64,000 nt of DNA from JARRPM01 sp963765545 (lineage in GTDB: Bacteria; Pseudomonadota; Gammaproteobacteria; Pseudomonadales; Halieaceae). The stretch's first letter is position 1. Each line of letters begins with the position of its first letter. The notes under the pieces were generated by a model. It searched no databases and had not been told where the DNA came from. It worked only from the letters and a program-made list of their open reading frames with translations. The translations under genes were made by a program, and so were the position numbers. Positions 1-8,202 of this stretch are shown piece after piece. The DNA is taken from contig CAVXWW010000004.1 in NCBI GenBank assembly GCA_963765545.1, positions 868,001 through 932,000 on the forward strand, written 5' to 3'.

Positions 1-1767
1 GAGTATTTTTGCGACCTGTCGCTGCAAGGGAAAATTATCCGGTGGCACATTCGTATCGTGGGCGAGGCTCTGCAGCTCGTGTATATCCATTCCGGTTTCA
101 GCGAACTGCGTCCACACGTGACCCAGGTAGGGGGACCAGTCAACGAACAGGGTCTTGTTCGGTTCGGTGACCAGGCTGCTCACCATGGGCTCTCCGCGAT
201 CCAGGGACTCGCGGTAGCGCTCTGTAAGGAACTTGTCCTCGGCTTCAGTCAATATGCCTGTGTCGATAAGTCTGGCGGCGTAAAGATCACGGCTGGTTTT
301 GTGCTTGCGAATCTTGGCGTACATAACCGGCTGGGTTACGGCGGGTTCATCCGCCTCGTTGTGGCCACGGCGGCGATAGCAGATAAGGTCGATCACCACA
401 TCTTTCTTGAACTCGGCACGGAAGTCGACAGCCATCTGGGTGACGAATAGCACCGCCTCAGGGTCATCCGCGTTGACGTGAAAAATAGGGGCCTGAACCA
501 TTTTGGCAATATCGGTACAGTACTCCGTGGAGCGGGCATCCTCTCGCCGGCTGGTGGTAAAACCCACCTGGTTATTCAGCACGATATGCAGCGTGCCACC
601 GGTTTTATAGGCCCGGGTCTGGGACATCTGGAATGTCTCCATCACCACGCCCTGCCCGGCGAAAGCGGCATCACCGTGAATAACGATCGGCACCACGAGG
701 TCGCCGGTTTTGTCGTTGCGCCGTTCCTGGCGCGCTCGCACCGAGCCCTCCACTACGGGTGACACGATTTCAAGGTGGGAGGGGTTGAAAGACAGCGCGA
801 GGTGAATTTCTCCACCGGGCGTCATCACATTCGATGAAAAACCCTGGTGATACTTAACATCACCAGAACTCTCATACTCCACCCGACCCTCAAACTCGGC
901 AAACAGCTCCGAGGGTTTTTTGCCCAGTATATTGACCAGTACGTTGAGGCGGCCGCGGTGGGCCATCCCGATCACGATCTCCTGAGCACTATAGGCGCCG
1001 CTGCGCTGGATCATTTCATTCAGCATGGGGATGAGACTTTCACCACCCTCCAGGCCAAAGCGCTTGGTGCCGGGGTATTTCGTGCCCAGGGATTTTTCAA
1101 GCCCCTCGGCCTGGATCAGGCTGCTCAGCAGCTGTAGCCGCACCTCCCGGCCATAATCCGGCGCGGAGCGCACAGATTCCATGCGCTGCATTATCCAGTG
1201 GCGTTGCTCGGTATCGACGATGTGCATGAACTCGGCGCCTACCGTATGACAGTAGGTGCTTTGCAGCGCCTGGACAATTTCACCCAGGGTCGCGTCGGCC
1301 TTGCCGATATGCAGGCTGCCGGTCTGGAACACCGTATCGAAATCTGCCGCGGACAGCTGGTGAAAGGACAGTTCAAGATCAGCTACCTCCTCCCGTTCTG
1401 CCAGTCCGAGAGGGTCCAGCTTGGCTATCTGGTGACCCCGCTGGCGATACGCGGAAATTAACTGAACGACGCGGACCTGTTTGCGCTCGTACTCTGTCGC
1501 CTGGGAATCGTGCTGGAGAGTTGCCTCGGTACGCACCCGCATTTTACTGATCTGGGCGAACCGGTCGCGAACAACGGAGTGGGGAATATCCTGGATTTGG
1601 GGCACCGCTGACTCGACCCGTGGCAACTTGTCAAAATACTCGCGCCACTCCTCGGGAACACCATTGGGGTCCTTGAGATAGTCCTCGTAGAGATCTTCCA
1701 CGTAGGTGGCATTGCCGCCCGCGATATGCGAACTGCGCCACAGCTGTTCCATCGAGCTTTCTTGCAT
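1..1767 (-). CDS. sucA: 2-oxoglutarate dehydrogenase E1 component (3' end outside window)
   Basis: Thiamine-diphosphate E1 subunit of the 2-oxoglutarate dehydrogenase complex, which decarboxylates 2-oxoglutarate and passes the succinyl group to the E2 lipoyl domain. The 589 codons present cover the N-terminal part of a protein normally about 940 residues long; the remainder runs off the left edge. Visible are the N-terminal E1 signature (MEQLWRSSHIAGGNATYVED), the active-site stretch GMAHRGRLNVLVN, GDAAFAGQGVV, and NNQVGFTTS in the cofactor region. The ATG at 1767 has a good ribosome-binding site (GGAAGGG, spacing about 5). It lies downstream of sdhB on the same strand, separated by 190 bases that hold a promoter of its own. 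This is the usual sdhCDAB-sucAB order. Identification is secure. Confidence 0.97.
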   Translation of the reverse strand, partial: MQESSMEQLWRSSHIAGGNATYVEDLYEDYLKDPNGVPEEWREYFDKLPRVESAVPQIQDIPHSVVRDRFAQISKMRVRTEATLQHDSQATEYERKQVRVVQLISAYRQRGHQIAKLDPLGLAEREEVADLELSFHQLSAADFDTVFQTGSLHIGKADATLGEIVQALQSTYCHTVGAEFMHIVDTEQRHWIMQRMESVRSAPDYGREVRLQLLSSLIQAEGLEKSLGTKYPGTKRFGLEGGESLIPMLNEMIQRSGAYSAQEIVIGMAHRGRLNVLVNILGKKPSELFAEFEGRVEYESSGDVKYHQGFSSNVMTPGGEIHLALSFNPSHLEIVSPVVEGSVRARQERRNDKTGDLVVPIVIHGDAAFAGQGVVMETFQMSQTRAYKTGGTLHIVLNNQVGFTTSRREDARSTEYCTDIAKMVQAPIFHVNADDPEAVLFVTQMAVDFRAEFKKDVVIDLICYRRRGHNEADEPAVTQPVMYAKIRKHKTSRDLYAARLIDTGILTEAEDKFLTERYRESLDRGEPMVSSLVTEPNKTLFVDWSPYLGHVWTQFAETGMDIHELQSLAHDTNVPPDNFPLQRQVAKIL

Positions 1768-1923
1768 CTAGACCCTTCCAGCGGGCTGCATCAGCGCCCC
1801 AAAAATACATCAAATGAAGCAGTGTAGCAGCAGTTGGGCGAACCGCGTCTGGCGACCCACCATGATTCCGCCTCCCCTGCTGTGCCGTGTCCTGCTACCA
1901 AATTATCTTATCGCTAAAAAGGC

Positions 1924-1950
1924 ATTATATTCAGGTAGTTAAAGCCACAA
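1924..1950 (-). promoter_or_regulatory. Candidate sigma70 promoter for sucA
   Basis: On the minus strand a perfect -10 TATAAT (1929-1924) is preceded at 15 bases by TTGTGG (1950-1945), a weak -35. It lies in the 190-base gap between sdhB and sucA, so sucA can be transcribed apart from the sdh operon. The short spacer lowers confidence; the -10 is the stronger element. Confidence 0.5.
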
Positions 1951-1957
1951 CCTAAAG

Positions 1958-2662
1958 TTAAGTAGCACGCGTCAGGAGCATGTTGCGAATATGCCCGATG
2001 GCCCGGGTGGGGTTCAAGCCCTTGGGGCACACATTGACACAGTTCTGAATGCCGTGACAGCGGAACACGCTGAACGGGTCATCCAGCCGGGACAGCCGCT
2101 CGTCAGTCGCGGTATCACGGGTATCCGCCAGGAACCGGTAGGCTTGCAGCAGGCCCGCCGGGCCGATGAAACGCTCCGGATTCCACCAGAAAGAGGGGCA
2201 GGACGTGGAGCAGCAGGCACAGAGAATACACTCATACAGCCCATCCAGTTTGGCCCTGTCTTCGGGCGACTGCAAACGCTCTATGGCAGGCGCCGGCGTT
2301 TCGTTTTGCAGATACGGCTGGACCTTCTCGTACTGGGCATAAAACATGCTCATGTCGACCACCAGGTCCCGGATCACGGGCAGGCCGGGCAATGGGCGAA
2401 CCACCAGCTTGTTGTTGCGCACAGTCTCCGACAACGGGGTGATACAGGCCAGGCCATTCTTGCCGTTCATATTGACCCCGTCGGATCCACACACACCCTC
2501 GCGACAGGAACGGCGATAGGTCACGGTGGTGTCCTGGGCTTTGATAAGCTCCAGCACATCCAGCACCATCAAATCCTTGCCGCCCGTATCGACCTGTACA
2601 TCCTGCATAAAGGGCTCAGCATCGGTCTCAGGGTTATATCGATAGATACTTACTTGCAACAT
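1958..2662 (-). CDS. sdhB: Succinate dehydrogenase iron-sulfur subunit
   Basis: Electron-transfer subunit of respiratory complex II on the cytoplasmic face of the inner membrane. It carries electrons from the SdhA flavin to quinone through three iron-sulfur centres. The 234-residue length is normal (E. coli 238). The [2Fe-2S] cysteines lie in RSCREGVCGSDGVNMNG. The [4Fe-4S] and [3Fe-4S] cysteines lie in CILCACCSTSCPSFWWN and CHGIQNCVNVCPKGLNP. The ATG is 12 bases after the sdhA stop, as expected for translational coupling in sdhCDAB. Nothing is unusual. Confidence 0.97.
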   Translation of the reverse strand: MLQVSIYRYNPETDAEPFMQDVQVDTGGKDLMVLDVLELIKAQDTTVTYRRSCREGVCGSDGVNMNGKNGLACITPLSETVRNNKLVVRPLPGLPVIRDLVVDMSMFYAQYEKVQPYLQNETPAPAIERLQSPEDRAKLDGLYECILCACCSTSCPSFWWNPERFIGPAGLLQAYRFLADTRDTATDERLSRLDDPFSVFRCHGIQNCVNVCPKGLNPTRAIGHIRNMLLTRAT

Positions 2663-2674
2663 GTTTCCTGCCTC

Positions 2675-4447
2675 TTAATACGTGCGCGCTTTGGGTTGGA
2701 AGGTATCAACCGTTTTCGGTTCAAAGTTCACTCCGCGCTTGCCCACCCGCTTGTCGGTCGGGAAGTAAACGGAGTGGCAAAGCCAGTTCTCGTCATCGCG
2801 GGAATCGAAATCTTCCCGGGCATGGGCGCCCCGGCTCTCCTTACGCTCTTCTGCGGTGATTGCCGTGGCCTCGGCAACCTCCAACAGGTTTTGCAGCTCC
2901 AGGGCCTCTATGCGTGCGGTGTTGTAGGCCATGCTCTTGTCATCCAGCCGGGCACCTTCGATGCGACCGCGCAGGTCCGCGAGCTTGCCAATGCCCTGCT
3001 GCATGAACTCGCCATTGCGGAATACCCCGAAATGGTTCTGCATGGTGTTTTGCAGTTCCTTGCGCAACTCAGACACGCTTTCCCCGCCGGTGGAATTGTT
3101 GAGCTTTTCAAGGCGTGAATTCGCCTGCTCGATATCGCTCTCCGAGGCATCGCGTAACTCTATACCCTCGCGCAGGGCCTTTTCGATGTAAAGCCCGGAT
3201 GCGCGACCAAATACCACCAGGTCAAGCAGAGAGTTGCCGCCCAGGCGGTTGGCCCCGTGTACAGACACGCAGGCCACCTCGCCACAGGCATACAGCCCGG
3301 GGACGATGACATCATTGCCACTCGCGTCGATGGTCAGGGCCTGGCCGTTAACGTTGGTGGGTATGCCACCCATCATGTAATGGCAGGTAGGCACCACCGG
3401 GATAGGCTCCTTGACCGGGTCGACATGGGCAAAGGTGCGCGACAACTCACAGATACCCGGCAAGCGGCTTTCCAGCACCTCTTCGCCCAGGTGATCCAGC
3501 TTGAGCAGTACGTGGTCGCCGTCCGGACCACAGCCGCGGCCCTCAATAATTTCCAGCACCATTGAGCGCGCTACAACGTCGCGCCCCGCGAGGTCCTTGG
3601 CATTGGGTGCATAGCGTTCCATAAAACGCTCACCATCCTTATTGATCAGGTAGCCGCCTTCTCCGCGACACCCCTCGGTCACAAGTGTTCCCGCCCCGGC
3701 GATACCGGTGGGGTGGAACTGCCACATTTCTATATCCTGCACCGGGAAGCCGGCTCGCAGGGCCATGCCGATACCGTCGCCGGTATTGATATGGGCATTG
3801 GTGGTAGAGGCGTAGATGCGCCCTGCCCCACCCGTGGCAAACACTGTTGCCTTGGACTTGATATAGACCGTCTCGCCGGACTCGATGCAGATGGCTATAA
3901 CGCCGACCACGGCGCCATCCTGGTTCTTGACCAGGTCAGTGGCGAACCACTCGTTGAAAAACACGGTATTATTTTTCATATTGCCCTGGTAGAGCGTATG
4001 CAGCAGGGCGTGGCCGGTACGATCCGCCGCCGCGCAGGTGCGCGCCGCCTGGCCACCCTCGCCATAATTTTTTGACTGGCCACCAAAGGGCCGCTGGTAG
4101 ATACGACCCTCTTCAGTACGGGAAAACGGCAGGCCCATATGCTCCAGTTCGAAAACAGCCTCGGGGCCTACGCTGCACATATACTCGATGGCATCCTGGT
4201 CTCCGATATAGTCGGAGCCCTTGACCGTGTCGTACATATGCCAGCGCCAGTCGTCATTGGGGTCGTCACTGGCGATCGCACAGGTAATACCGCCCTGGGC
4301 AGATACCGTATGTGAGCGGGTGGGGAACACCTTGGAGATTACCGCGGTTTTATAGCCCGACTGGGCCAGTTGCAATGCGGCGCGCATGCCCGCACCGCCG
4401 CCACCGACGATGACGCCGTCAAAAGAAAGAGTACGAAGAGCAGCCAT
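2675..4447 (-). CDS. sdhA: Succinate dehydrogenase flavoprotein subunit
   Basis: Catalytic subunit of complex II, which oxidises succinate to fumarate with covalently bound FAD. The N-terminal dinucleotide fold is FDGVIVGGGGAGMRAAL. The FAD-linking histidine lies in PTRSHTVSAQGGI, and the substrate region is MWQFHPTGIAGAGTLVTEGCRGEGG, each as in the family. I start at the ATG of MAALRTLSFDG, giving 590 residues, because it has AGGAC about 7 bases upstream and matches family N-termini. The frame stays open 24 codons further (to 4519), but that stretch is not family-like. The 172-base gap to sdhD holds a GC-rich hairpin (4495-4513) and no supported gene. Confidence 0.96.
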   Translation of the reverse strand: MAALRTLSFDGVIVGGGGAGMRAALQLAQSGYKTAVISKVFPTRSHTVSAQGGITCAIASDDPNDDWRWHMYDTVKGSDYIGDQDAIEYMCSVGPEAVFELEHMGLPFSRTEEGRIYQRPFGGQSKNYGEGGQAARTCAAADRTGHALLHTLYQGNMKNNTVFFNEWFATDLVKNQDGAVVGVIAICIESGETVYIKSKATVFATGGAGRIYASTTNAHINTGDGIGMALRAGFPVQDIEMWQFHPTGIAGAGTLVTEGCRGEGGYLINKDGERFMERYAPNAKDLAGRDVVARSMVLEIIEGRGCGPDGDHVLLKLDHLGEEVLESRLPGICELSRTFAHVDPVKEPIPVVPTCHYMMGGIPTNVNGQALTIDASGNDVIVPGLYACGEVACVSVHGANRLGGNSLLDLVVFGRASGLYIEKALREGIELRDASESDIEQANSRLEKLNNSTGGESVSELRKELQNTMQNHFGVFRNGEFMQQGIGKLADLRGRIEGARLDDKSMAYNTARIEALELQNLLEVAEATAITAEERKESRGAHAREDFDSRDDENWLCHSVYFPTDKRVGKRGVNFEPKTVDTFQPKARTY

Positions 4448-4619
4448 GCTAATGTCCTGTCCGTTGAATGTGCATGATTTCATAGCCGGTAGCGCGCGCC
4501 GCCAGATGGCGCGTTTCACAGCGAGTACAGATAGTACTTAAAGCCAAAGCAAACGGATTAGTAGTCCTCTCGCATTGACGTTGTTCGCAGACGCCCGCGG
4601 GGCATGCCAGCCGGGGCAC

Positions 4620-4982
4620 TTAAAAGCCCCACAAGATCTGGACACCCCAGACGACATAGGTGAACACAATAATGCCGCAGACGAACTGCGCCAGCATGCG
4701 CAGAACATTGCCAGTCGTGCCCATCAGCCGTTCCGTCAGGTAGTCGGTGAAAACCGCCCATAATCCAACCCAGGCATGTATCGCCAATGACAGCAGCGCC
4801 ATCAGGCTGAACACCCTCATCCAGGTCTGGGAATAGAGTTCTTTCCAGGCGGCATAATCTACCCCCCCCAGCAGTACGAAACCCACAAAGACAAAGTAGG
4901 CCAATAGTATGACAGCGGTCACGCGCTGCATGAGCCAGTCAGAGAGGCCTGATCGGCCCATACTCGTTACTGCAGTTACCAT
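4620..4982 (-). CDS. sdhD: Succinate dehydrogenase membrane anchor subunit D
   Basis: Small membrane anchor of complex II that, with SdhC, holds haem b and the ubiquinone site. It has 120 residues with three predicted membrane segments (about 22-42, 55-77, 95-117). The motif IHAWVGLWAVFTDYL (residues 68-82) contains the histidine and the Asp-Tyr pair conserved at the quinone/haem site of SdhD. Its start overlaps the end of sdhC by 7 bases. Identification rests on motif and operon position. Confidence 0.93.
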   Translation of the reverse strand: MVTAVTSMGRSGLSDWLMQRVTAVILLAYFVFVGFVLLGGVDYAAWKELYSQTWMRVFSLMALLSLAIHAWVGLWAVFTDYLTERLMGTTGNVLRMLAQFVCGIIVFTYVVWGVQILWGF

Positions 4983-5350
4983 ATCCAGACTCCTGCCAGA
5001 AGTATGAGTGCAATTGAGACGCCGATCACAATTTGGGCACCGCGGGTGCCCCCCTCCATGGTCTCACCAACACCCAGGTCCATGATCAGGTGTTTAACGC
5101 CCGCGACGGAGTGGTAGATGAGACCCGCCACGATGGCCCAGATAATCAGTTTCGCCAGGGGACTGGCAAGGCCTTCCTGGAGTTCGGCGAAACTTTGGGG
5201 GCTGGCAAGGCTGGCATCCAGCGCCCAGATAAGCACGGCCATGCCGGCAAAAAGGAATACGCCGGAGGCGCGGTGAGCAATGGACGTCCATGCGGTGACG
5301 GGCAGCCGCATGGTACCGATGTCCAGGTTTACGGGACGTTTGTCTTTCAC
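4976..5350 (-). CDS. sdhC: Succinate dehydrogenase cytochrome b556 subunit C
   Basis: Cytochrome b subunit of complex II, 124 residues with three membrane segments. The family signature WTSIAHRASG (residues 21-30) carries the quinone-site Ser and Arg. The segment IYHSVAGVKHLIMDLG contains His80, expected to ligate haem b. It is the first gene of sdhCDAB, with a recognisable promoter about 110 bases upstream and gltA diverging on the other strand. Length and topology are normal. Confidence 0.95.
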   Translation of the reverse strand: MKDKRPVNLDIGTMRLPVTAWTSIAHRASGVFLFAGMAVLIWALDASLASPQSFAELQEGLASPLAKLIIWAIVAGLIYHSVAGVKHLIMDLGVGETMEGGTRGAQIVIGVSIALILLAGVWIW

Positions 5351-5457
5351 TATCGGGCACCATAGTTTTAACGCCCGGTTGGGCGGTTAATCGGTTCGAA
5401 CCGGAAGTCATTGACTTCGCTGGGCACACCCGCGACCAGCTAATCAAAACGCGCCAA

Positions 5458-5486
5458 ATTATAGGGACTTACCTTCACAATTACAA
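5458..5486 (-). promoter_or_regulatory. Promoter of the sdhCDAB operon
   Basis: Minus-strand -35 TTGTAA (5486-5481), 17-base spacer, perfect -10 TATAAT (5463-5458). Predicted initiation near 5451 gives a leader of about 100 bases before sdhC. Confidence 0.7.
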
Positions 5487-5495
5487 ACCCGTTAC

Positions 5496-5518
5496 AAAAA
5501 AGCGGGCCATCCAGCCCG
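5496..5518 (-). terminator. Minus-strand intrinsic terminator just upstream of the sdhC promoter
   Basis: On the minus strand CGGGC, a six-base loop and GCCCG are followed by C and six Ts. It lies 10 bases upstream of the sdhC -35, with no annotated minus-strand gene feeding into it. It may insulate sdhC from antisense transcription of the gltA side or end a short RNA. The stem is only 5 pairs. Confidence 0.5.
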
Positions 5519-5619
5519 ACTGCCCCCAAGTGTTCCCAAATGCGCACATCTCCGGATTCGTGGATTGGCGATTTTACGCACACAACGGAGCCAGATGCTG
5601 TCAAATACCCCCGGATCAA

Positions 5620-5647
5620 TTGACAATAACGCCGGAAACTCTATAGT
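5620..5647 (+). promoter_or_regulatory. Promoter of gltA
   Basis: Perfect -35 TTGACA (5620-5625), 16-base spacer, -10 TATAGT (5642-5647; five of six). Predicted start near 5654 gives a leader of about 28 bases before the ATG at 5682. Confidence 0.8.
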
Positions 5648-5681
5648 GGAGCGCCCATCATTTTACAGCCCGGGATCCACC

Positions 5682-6971
5682 ATGAGTGACAAGAAAGCCC
5701 TCCTGAACGTCGACGGAATAGATGCCCCCATCGAACTGCCAATTTACTCCGGCACCCTAGGCCCCGACGTGGTTGATGTTGGCGCCCTCACCGGCAAGGG
5801 CATGTTCACCTACGACCCGGGTTTCGTGTCCACTGCAGCCTGCGAGTCGGAAATTACCTTCATAGACGGCAACAAGGGCGTACTCCTGCACCGGGGTTAC
5901 CCCATCGAGCAGCTCGCCGATGAATCAGACTACCTCGAAACCTGTTATTTGCTGCTTTACGGGGAGCTGCCCGATGCGCAGCAGAAGGAAACGTTTGTCA
6001 GTACAGTGCATCGTCACACCATGGTGCACGAGCAGATCCGCACCTTTTTTAATGGTTTCCGCCGCGACGCTCACCCGATGGCTATCATGTGCGGCGTGGT
6101 CGGTGCGCTGTCCGCGTTCTATCACGACTCGCTGGACATCTCTGACGAAAACCATCGCCAGGTGGCCGCTTTCCGGCTGATTGCCAAAATGCCCACCCTG
6201 GCGGCCATGAGCTACAAGTTTTCCACCGGACAACCCTTCATGTATCCGGACAATTCACTGACCTATTCGGAAAACTTCCTCCACATGATGTTCGGCAATC
6301 CCTGCGAGCCCAGCAATATCAGCCCCGTGCTGGCGAGCGCTATGGATCGCATTTTCCTGCTGCACGCCGATCATGAACAAAATGCATCCACCTCCACGGT
6401 TAGACTCGCAGGCTCATCCGGTGCCAACCCGTTCGCCTGTATTGCCGCGGGCATCGCCGCGCTGTGGGGCCCCTCCCACGGTGGCGCCAACGAGGCCGTG
6501 CTGGAGATGCTGGAAGAGATCGGTGACGTTTCCCGCATAGACGAGTTTGTCGCCAGGGCCAAGGATAAGGAAGATCCATTCCGTCTTATGGGCTTTGGCC
6601 ACCGGGTTTACAAGAATTTTGACCCCAGGGCAAAAGTGATGAAGGAGGCGGCCGACGAAGTGCTGGCTGAACTGGGTATTGAAAACGACCCACTGCTGTC
6701 CATCGCCAAGCGACTGGAAGAAATCGCGCTGAGTGATGAGTACTTTATCGAGAAGAAGCTCTACCCGAACGTGGACTTTTACTCGGGCATCATCCTCAAG
6801 GCGATCGGCATCCCCACCAGTATGTTTACCGTGATATTTGCCGTGGGTCGCACCGTGGGCTGGATCGCCCACTGGAACGAAATGATTTCCGGCAGTTACC
6901 GAATTGGTCGCCCCCGCCAGCTCTACACCGGTTATACTCAACGCGATTACGTGTCGCTGGACAAACGCTGA
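5682..6971 (+). CDS. gltA: Citrate synthase (type II)
   Basis: Condenses acetyl-CoA and oxaloacetate to citrate, the entry step of the TCA cycle, in the cytoplasm. The 429 residues match the long hexameric Gram-negative form. Catalytic motifs are present: HADHEQNASTSTVRLAGSS, GPSHGGANEAVLEML, and GFGHRVYKNFDPRAK. The C-terminus has the family's YIGP-like region (RPRQLYTGY). The start is the ATG of MSDKKALLNVDG; an upstream in-frame extension of 39 codons crosses the promoter and is rejected. A strong hairpin terminator follows the gene. Confidence 0.97.
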   Translation: MSDKKALLNVDGIDAPIELPIYSGTLGPDVVDVGALTGKGMFTYDPGFVSTAACESEITFIDGNKGVLLHRGYPIEQLADESDYLETCYLLLYGELPDAQQKETFVSTVHRHTMVHEQIRTFFNGFRRDAHPMAIMCGVVGALSAFYHDSLDISDENHRQVAAFRLIAKMPTLAAMSYKFSTGQPFMYPDNSLTYSENFLHMMFGNPCEPSNISPVLASAMDRIFLLHADHEQNASTSTVRLAGSSGANPFACIAAGIAALWGPSHGGANEAVLEMLEEIGDVSRIDEFVARAKDKEDPFRLMGFGHRVYKNFDPRAKVMKEAADEVLAELGIENDPLLSIAKRLEEIALSDEYFIEKKLYPNVDFYSGIILKAIGIPTSMFTVIFAVGRTVGWIAHWNEMISGSYRIGRPRQLYTGYTQRDYVSLDKR

Positions 6972-6996
6972 CAGCAGTCTGGCACTGCAGAAACAG

Positions 6997-7017
6997 GGCC
7001 GCCGAGCGGCCTTTTTT
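6997..7017 (+). terminator. Rho-independent terminator of gltA
   Basis: GGCCGC (6997-7002), three-base loop, GCGGCC (7006-7011), then six Ts (7012-7017). It lies 25 bases past the gltA stop and before the next plus-strand gene. Confidence 0.88.
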
Positions 7018-7068
7018 CTTGCGGGAATCACACCAGAGTATTTACCCAATTCAGGGAGCTTAGACCCC

Positions 7069-8190
7069 ATGACCGATATCGTGATCAGCGGAACCGGCCT
7101 CTTTACCCCGACAGAGTCGATCAGTAATGAAGAGCTGGTGGCATCATTCAATGCCTATGTTGAACTATTCAACAGCGAACACGCCGATGAGATCGCAGCC
7201 GGTGAGACAGCTCCCCTGCAACCGTCTTCGGCTGAATTTGTCGAGAAAGCATCGGGCATAAAGTCCCGTTACGTGATGAACAAAGACGGCATTCTGGATC
7301 CTCGCCGTATGGTACCCAGACTGCCCGATCGTCCGAATGAGGCCCCTTCTATCCAGTGTGAAATGGCCGTCGCAGCAGCGCGGGAGGCCATGACCCAGGC
7401 CGGCAAAACCGCGTCTGACATAGACATGGTGATTGTCGCTGCCTCCAACATGCAACGCGCCTACCCCGCCATGGCTGTAGAGATACAGGATGCCCTTGGT
7501 ATCGTGGGTTTCGGTTTCGATATGAACGTCGCCTGCTCCTCTGCGACTTTCGGCATCCAGCAGGCCCGCGACGCGATCCTCTCCGGCAGCGCGCGCTGCG
7601 TTCTTATGCTTAACCCGGAGATATGCAGCGGTCACCTCAATTTTCGGGACCGGGATTCACACTTCATTTTCGGCGACGTTTGCACGGCGGTAGTTGTCGA
7701 ACCGGCGGATACCGCCACATCAGCTGAACAATACCTGATCGTGGACAGCAAACTGCAAACGATATACTCCAATAATATCCGCAATAATTTCGGCTTCCTG
7801 AACCGCGGCGACGAATCCGGCGTGGGCCAGACAGACAAGCTGTTCGTGCAGGAAGGACGCAAGGTATTCAAGGAAGTCTGCCCCGCAGTAGCCACACAGA
7901 TTTCACAACAGCTGGAGAAACTGGACATAGAGCCAGCACAGGTCAAACGCTTCTGGCTGCACCAGGCCAACCTGAGCATGAATCAGCTGATTTCGAAACG
8001 GGTTCTGGGACGGGAGGCCACCGAGGCAGAAGCCCCCACTATCCTCGACGAATACGCCAATACCAGCTCAGCGGGTTCGGTTATCGCCTTCCACAAACAC
8101 CGGGCCGACTTCGACAGCGGGGAAATCGGTGTCCTGTGCTCATTCGGCGCCGGCTACAGCATTGGTAGCGTTATTCTCAGGAAGATCTGA
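7069..8190 (+). CDS. Beta-ketoacyl-ACP synthase III family protein (FabH2-like)
   Basis: Thiolase-fold enzyme of the KAS III group, which condenses an acyl-CoA primer with malonyl-ACP. The 373 residues exceed the length of housekeeping FabH (about 317). The catalytic triad is visible: Cys156 in NVACSSATFG, His298 in FWLHQANLSMN and Asn331 in YANTSSAGSV. From memory it resembles the Pseudomonas PA3286-type enzyme that uses medium-chain acyl-CoA; the substrate here is inference. I start at the ATG of MTDIVISGTGLFTP (AGGGAG upstream); the frame extends 55 codons into gltA and its terminator, which is not credible. It is monocistronic and convergent with hisC (12-base gap). Confidence 0.88.
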   Translation: MTDIVISGTGLFTPTESISNEELVASFNAYVELFNSEHADEIAAGETAPLQPSSAEFVEKASGIKSRYVMNKDGILDPRRMVPRLPDRPNEAPSIQCEMAVAAAREAMTQAGKTASDIDMVIVAASNMQRAYPAMAVEIQDALGIVGFGFDMNVACSSATFGIQQARDAILSGSARCVLMLNPEICSGHLNFRDRDSHFIFGDVCTAVVVEPADTATSAEQYLIVDSKLQTIYSNNIRNNFGFLNRGDESGVGQTDKLFVQEGRKVFKEVCPAVATQISQQLEKLDIEPAQVKRFWLHQANLSMNQLISKRVLGREATEAEAPTILDEYANTSSAGSVIAFHKHRADFDSGEIGVLCSFGAGYSIGSVILRKI

Positions 8191-8202
8191 CCCGCGAGGG
8201 GG

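Larger units (their letters stand above)
5351..5681. other. Divergent sdhC/gltA control region
   Basis: This 331-base gap holds the leader and promoter of sdhC (minus), a hairpin with a T-run on the minus strand (5496-5518), and the promoter and leader of gltA (plus). I see no credible protein gene. The reading frame upstream of gltA remains open to 5565 but crosses the gltA promoter and is not family-like. Confidence 0.7.

Noticed and set aside
1991..3118. 375-codon plus-strand frame across sdhB and sdhA
   Set aside because: Spans two real minus-strand genes and their junction; low-complexity antisense translation.
5565..5681. 39-codon N-terminal extension of gltA
   Set aside because: It would cross the TTGACA/TATAGT promoter, and the family start is at MSDKKALLNVDG.
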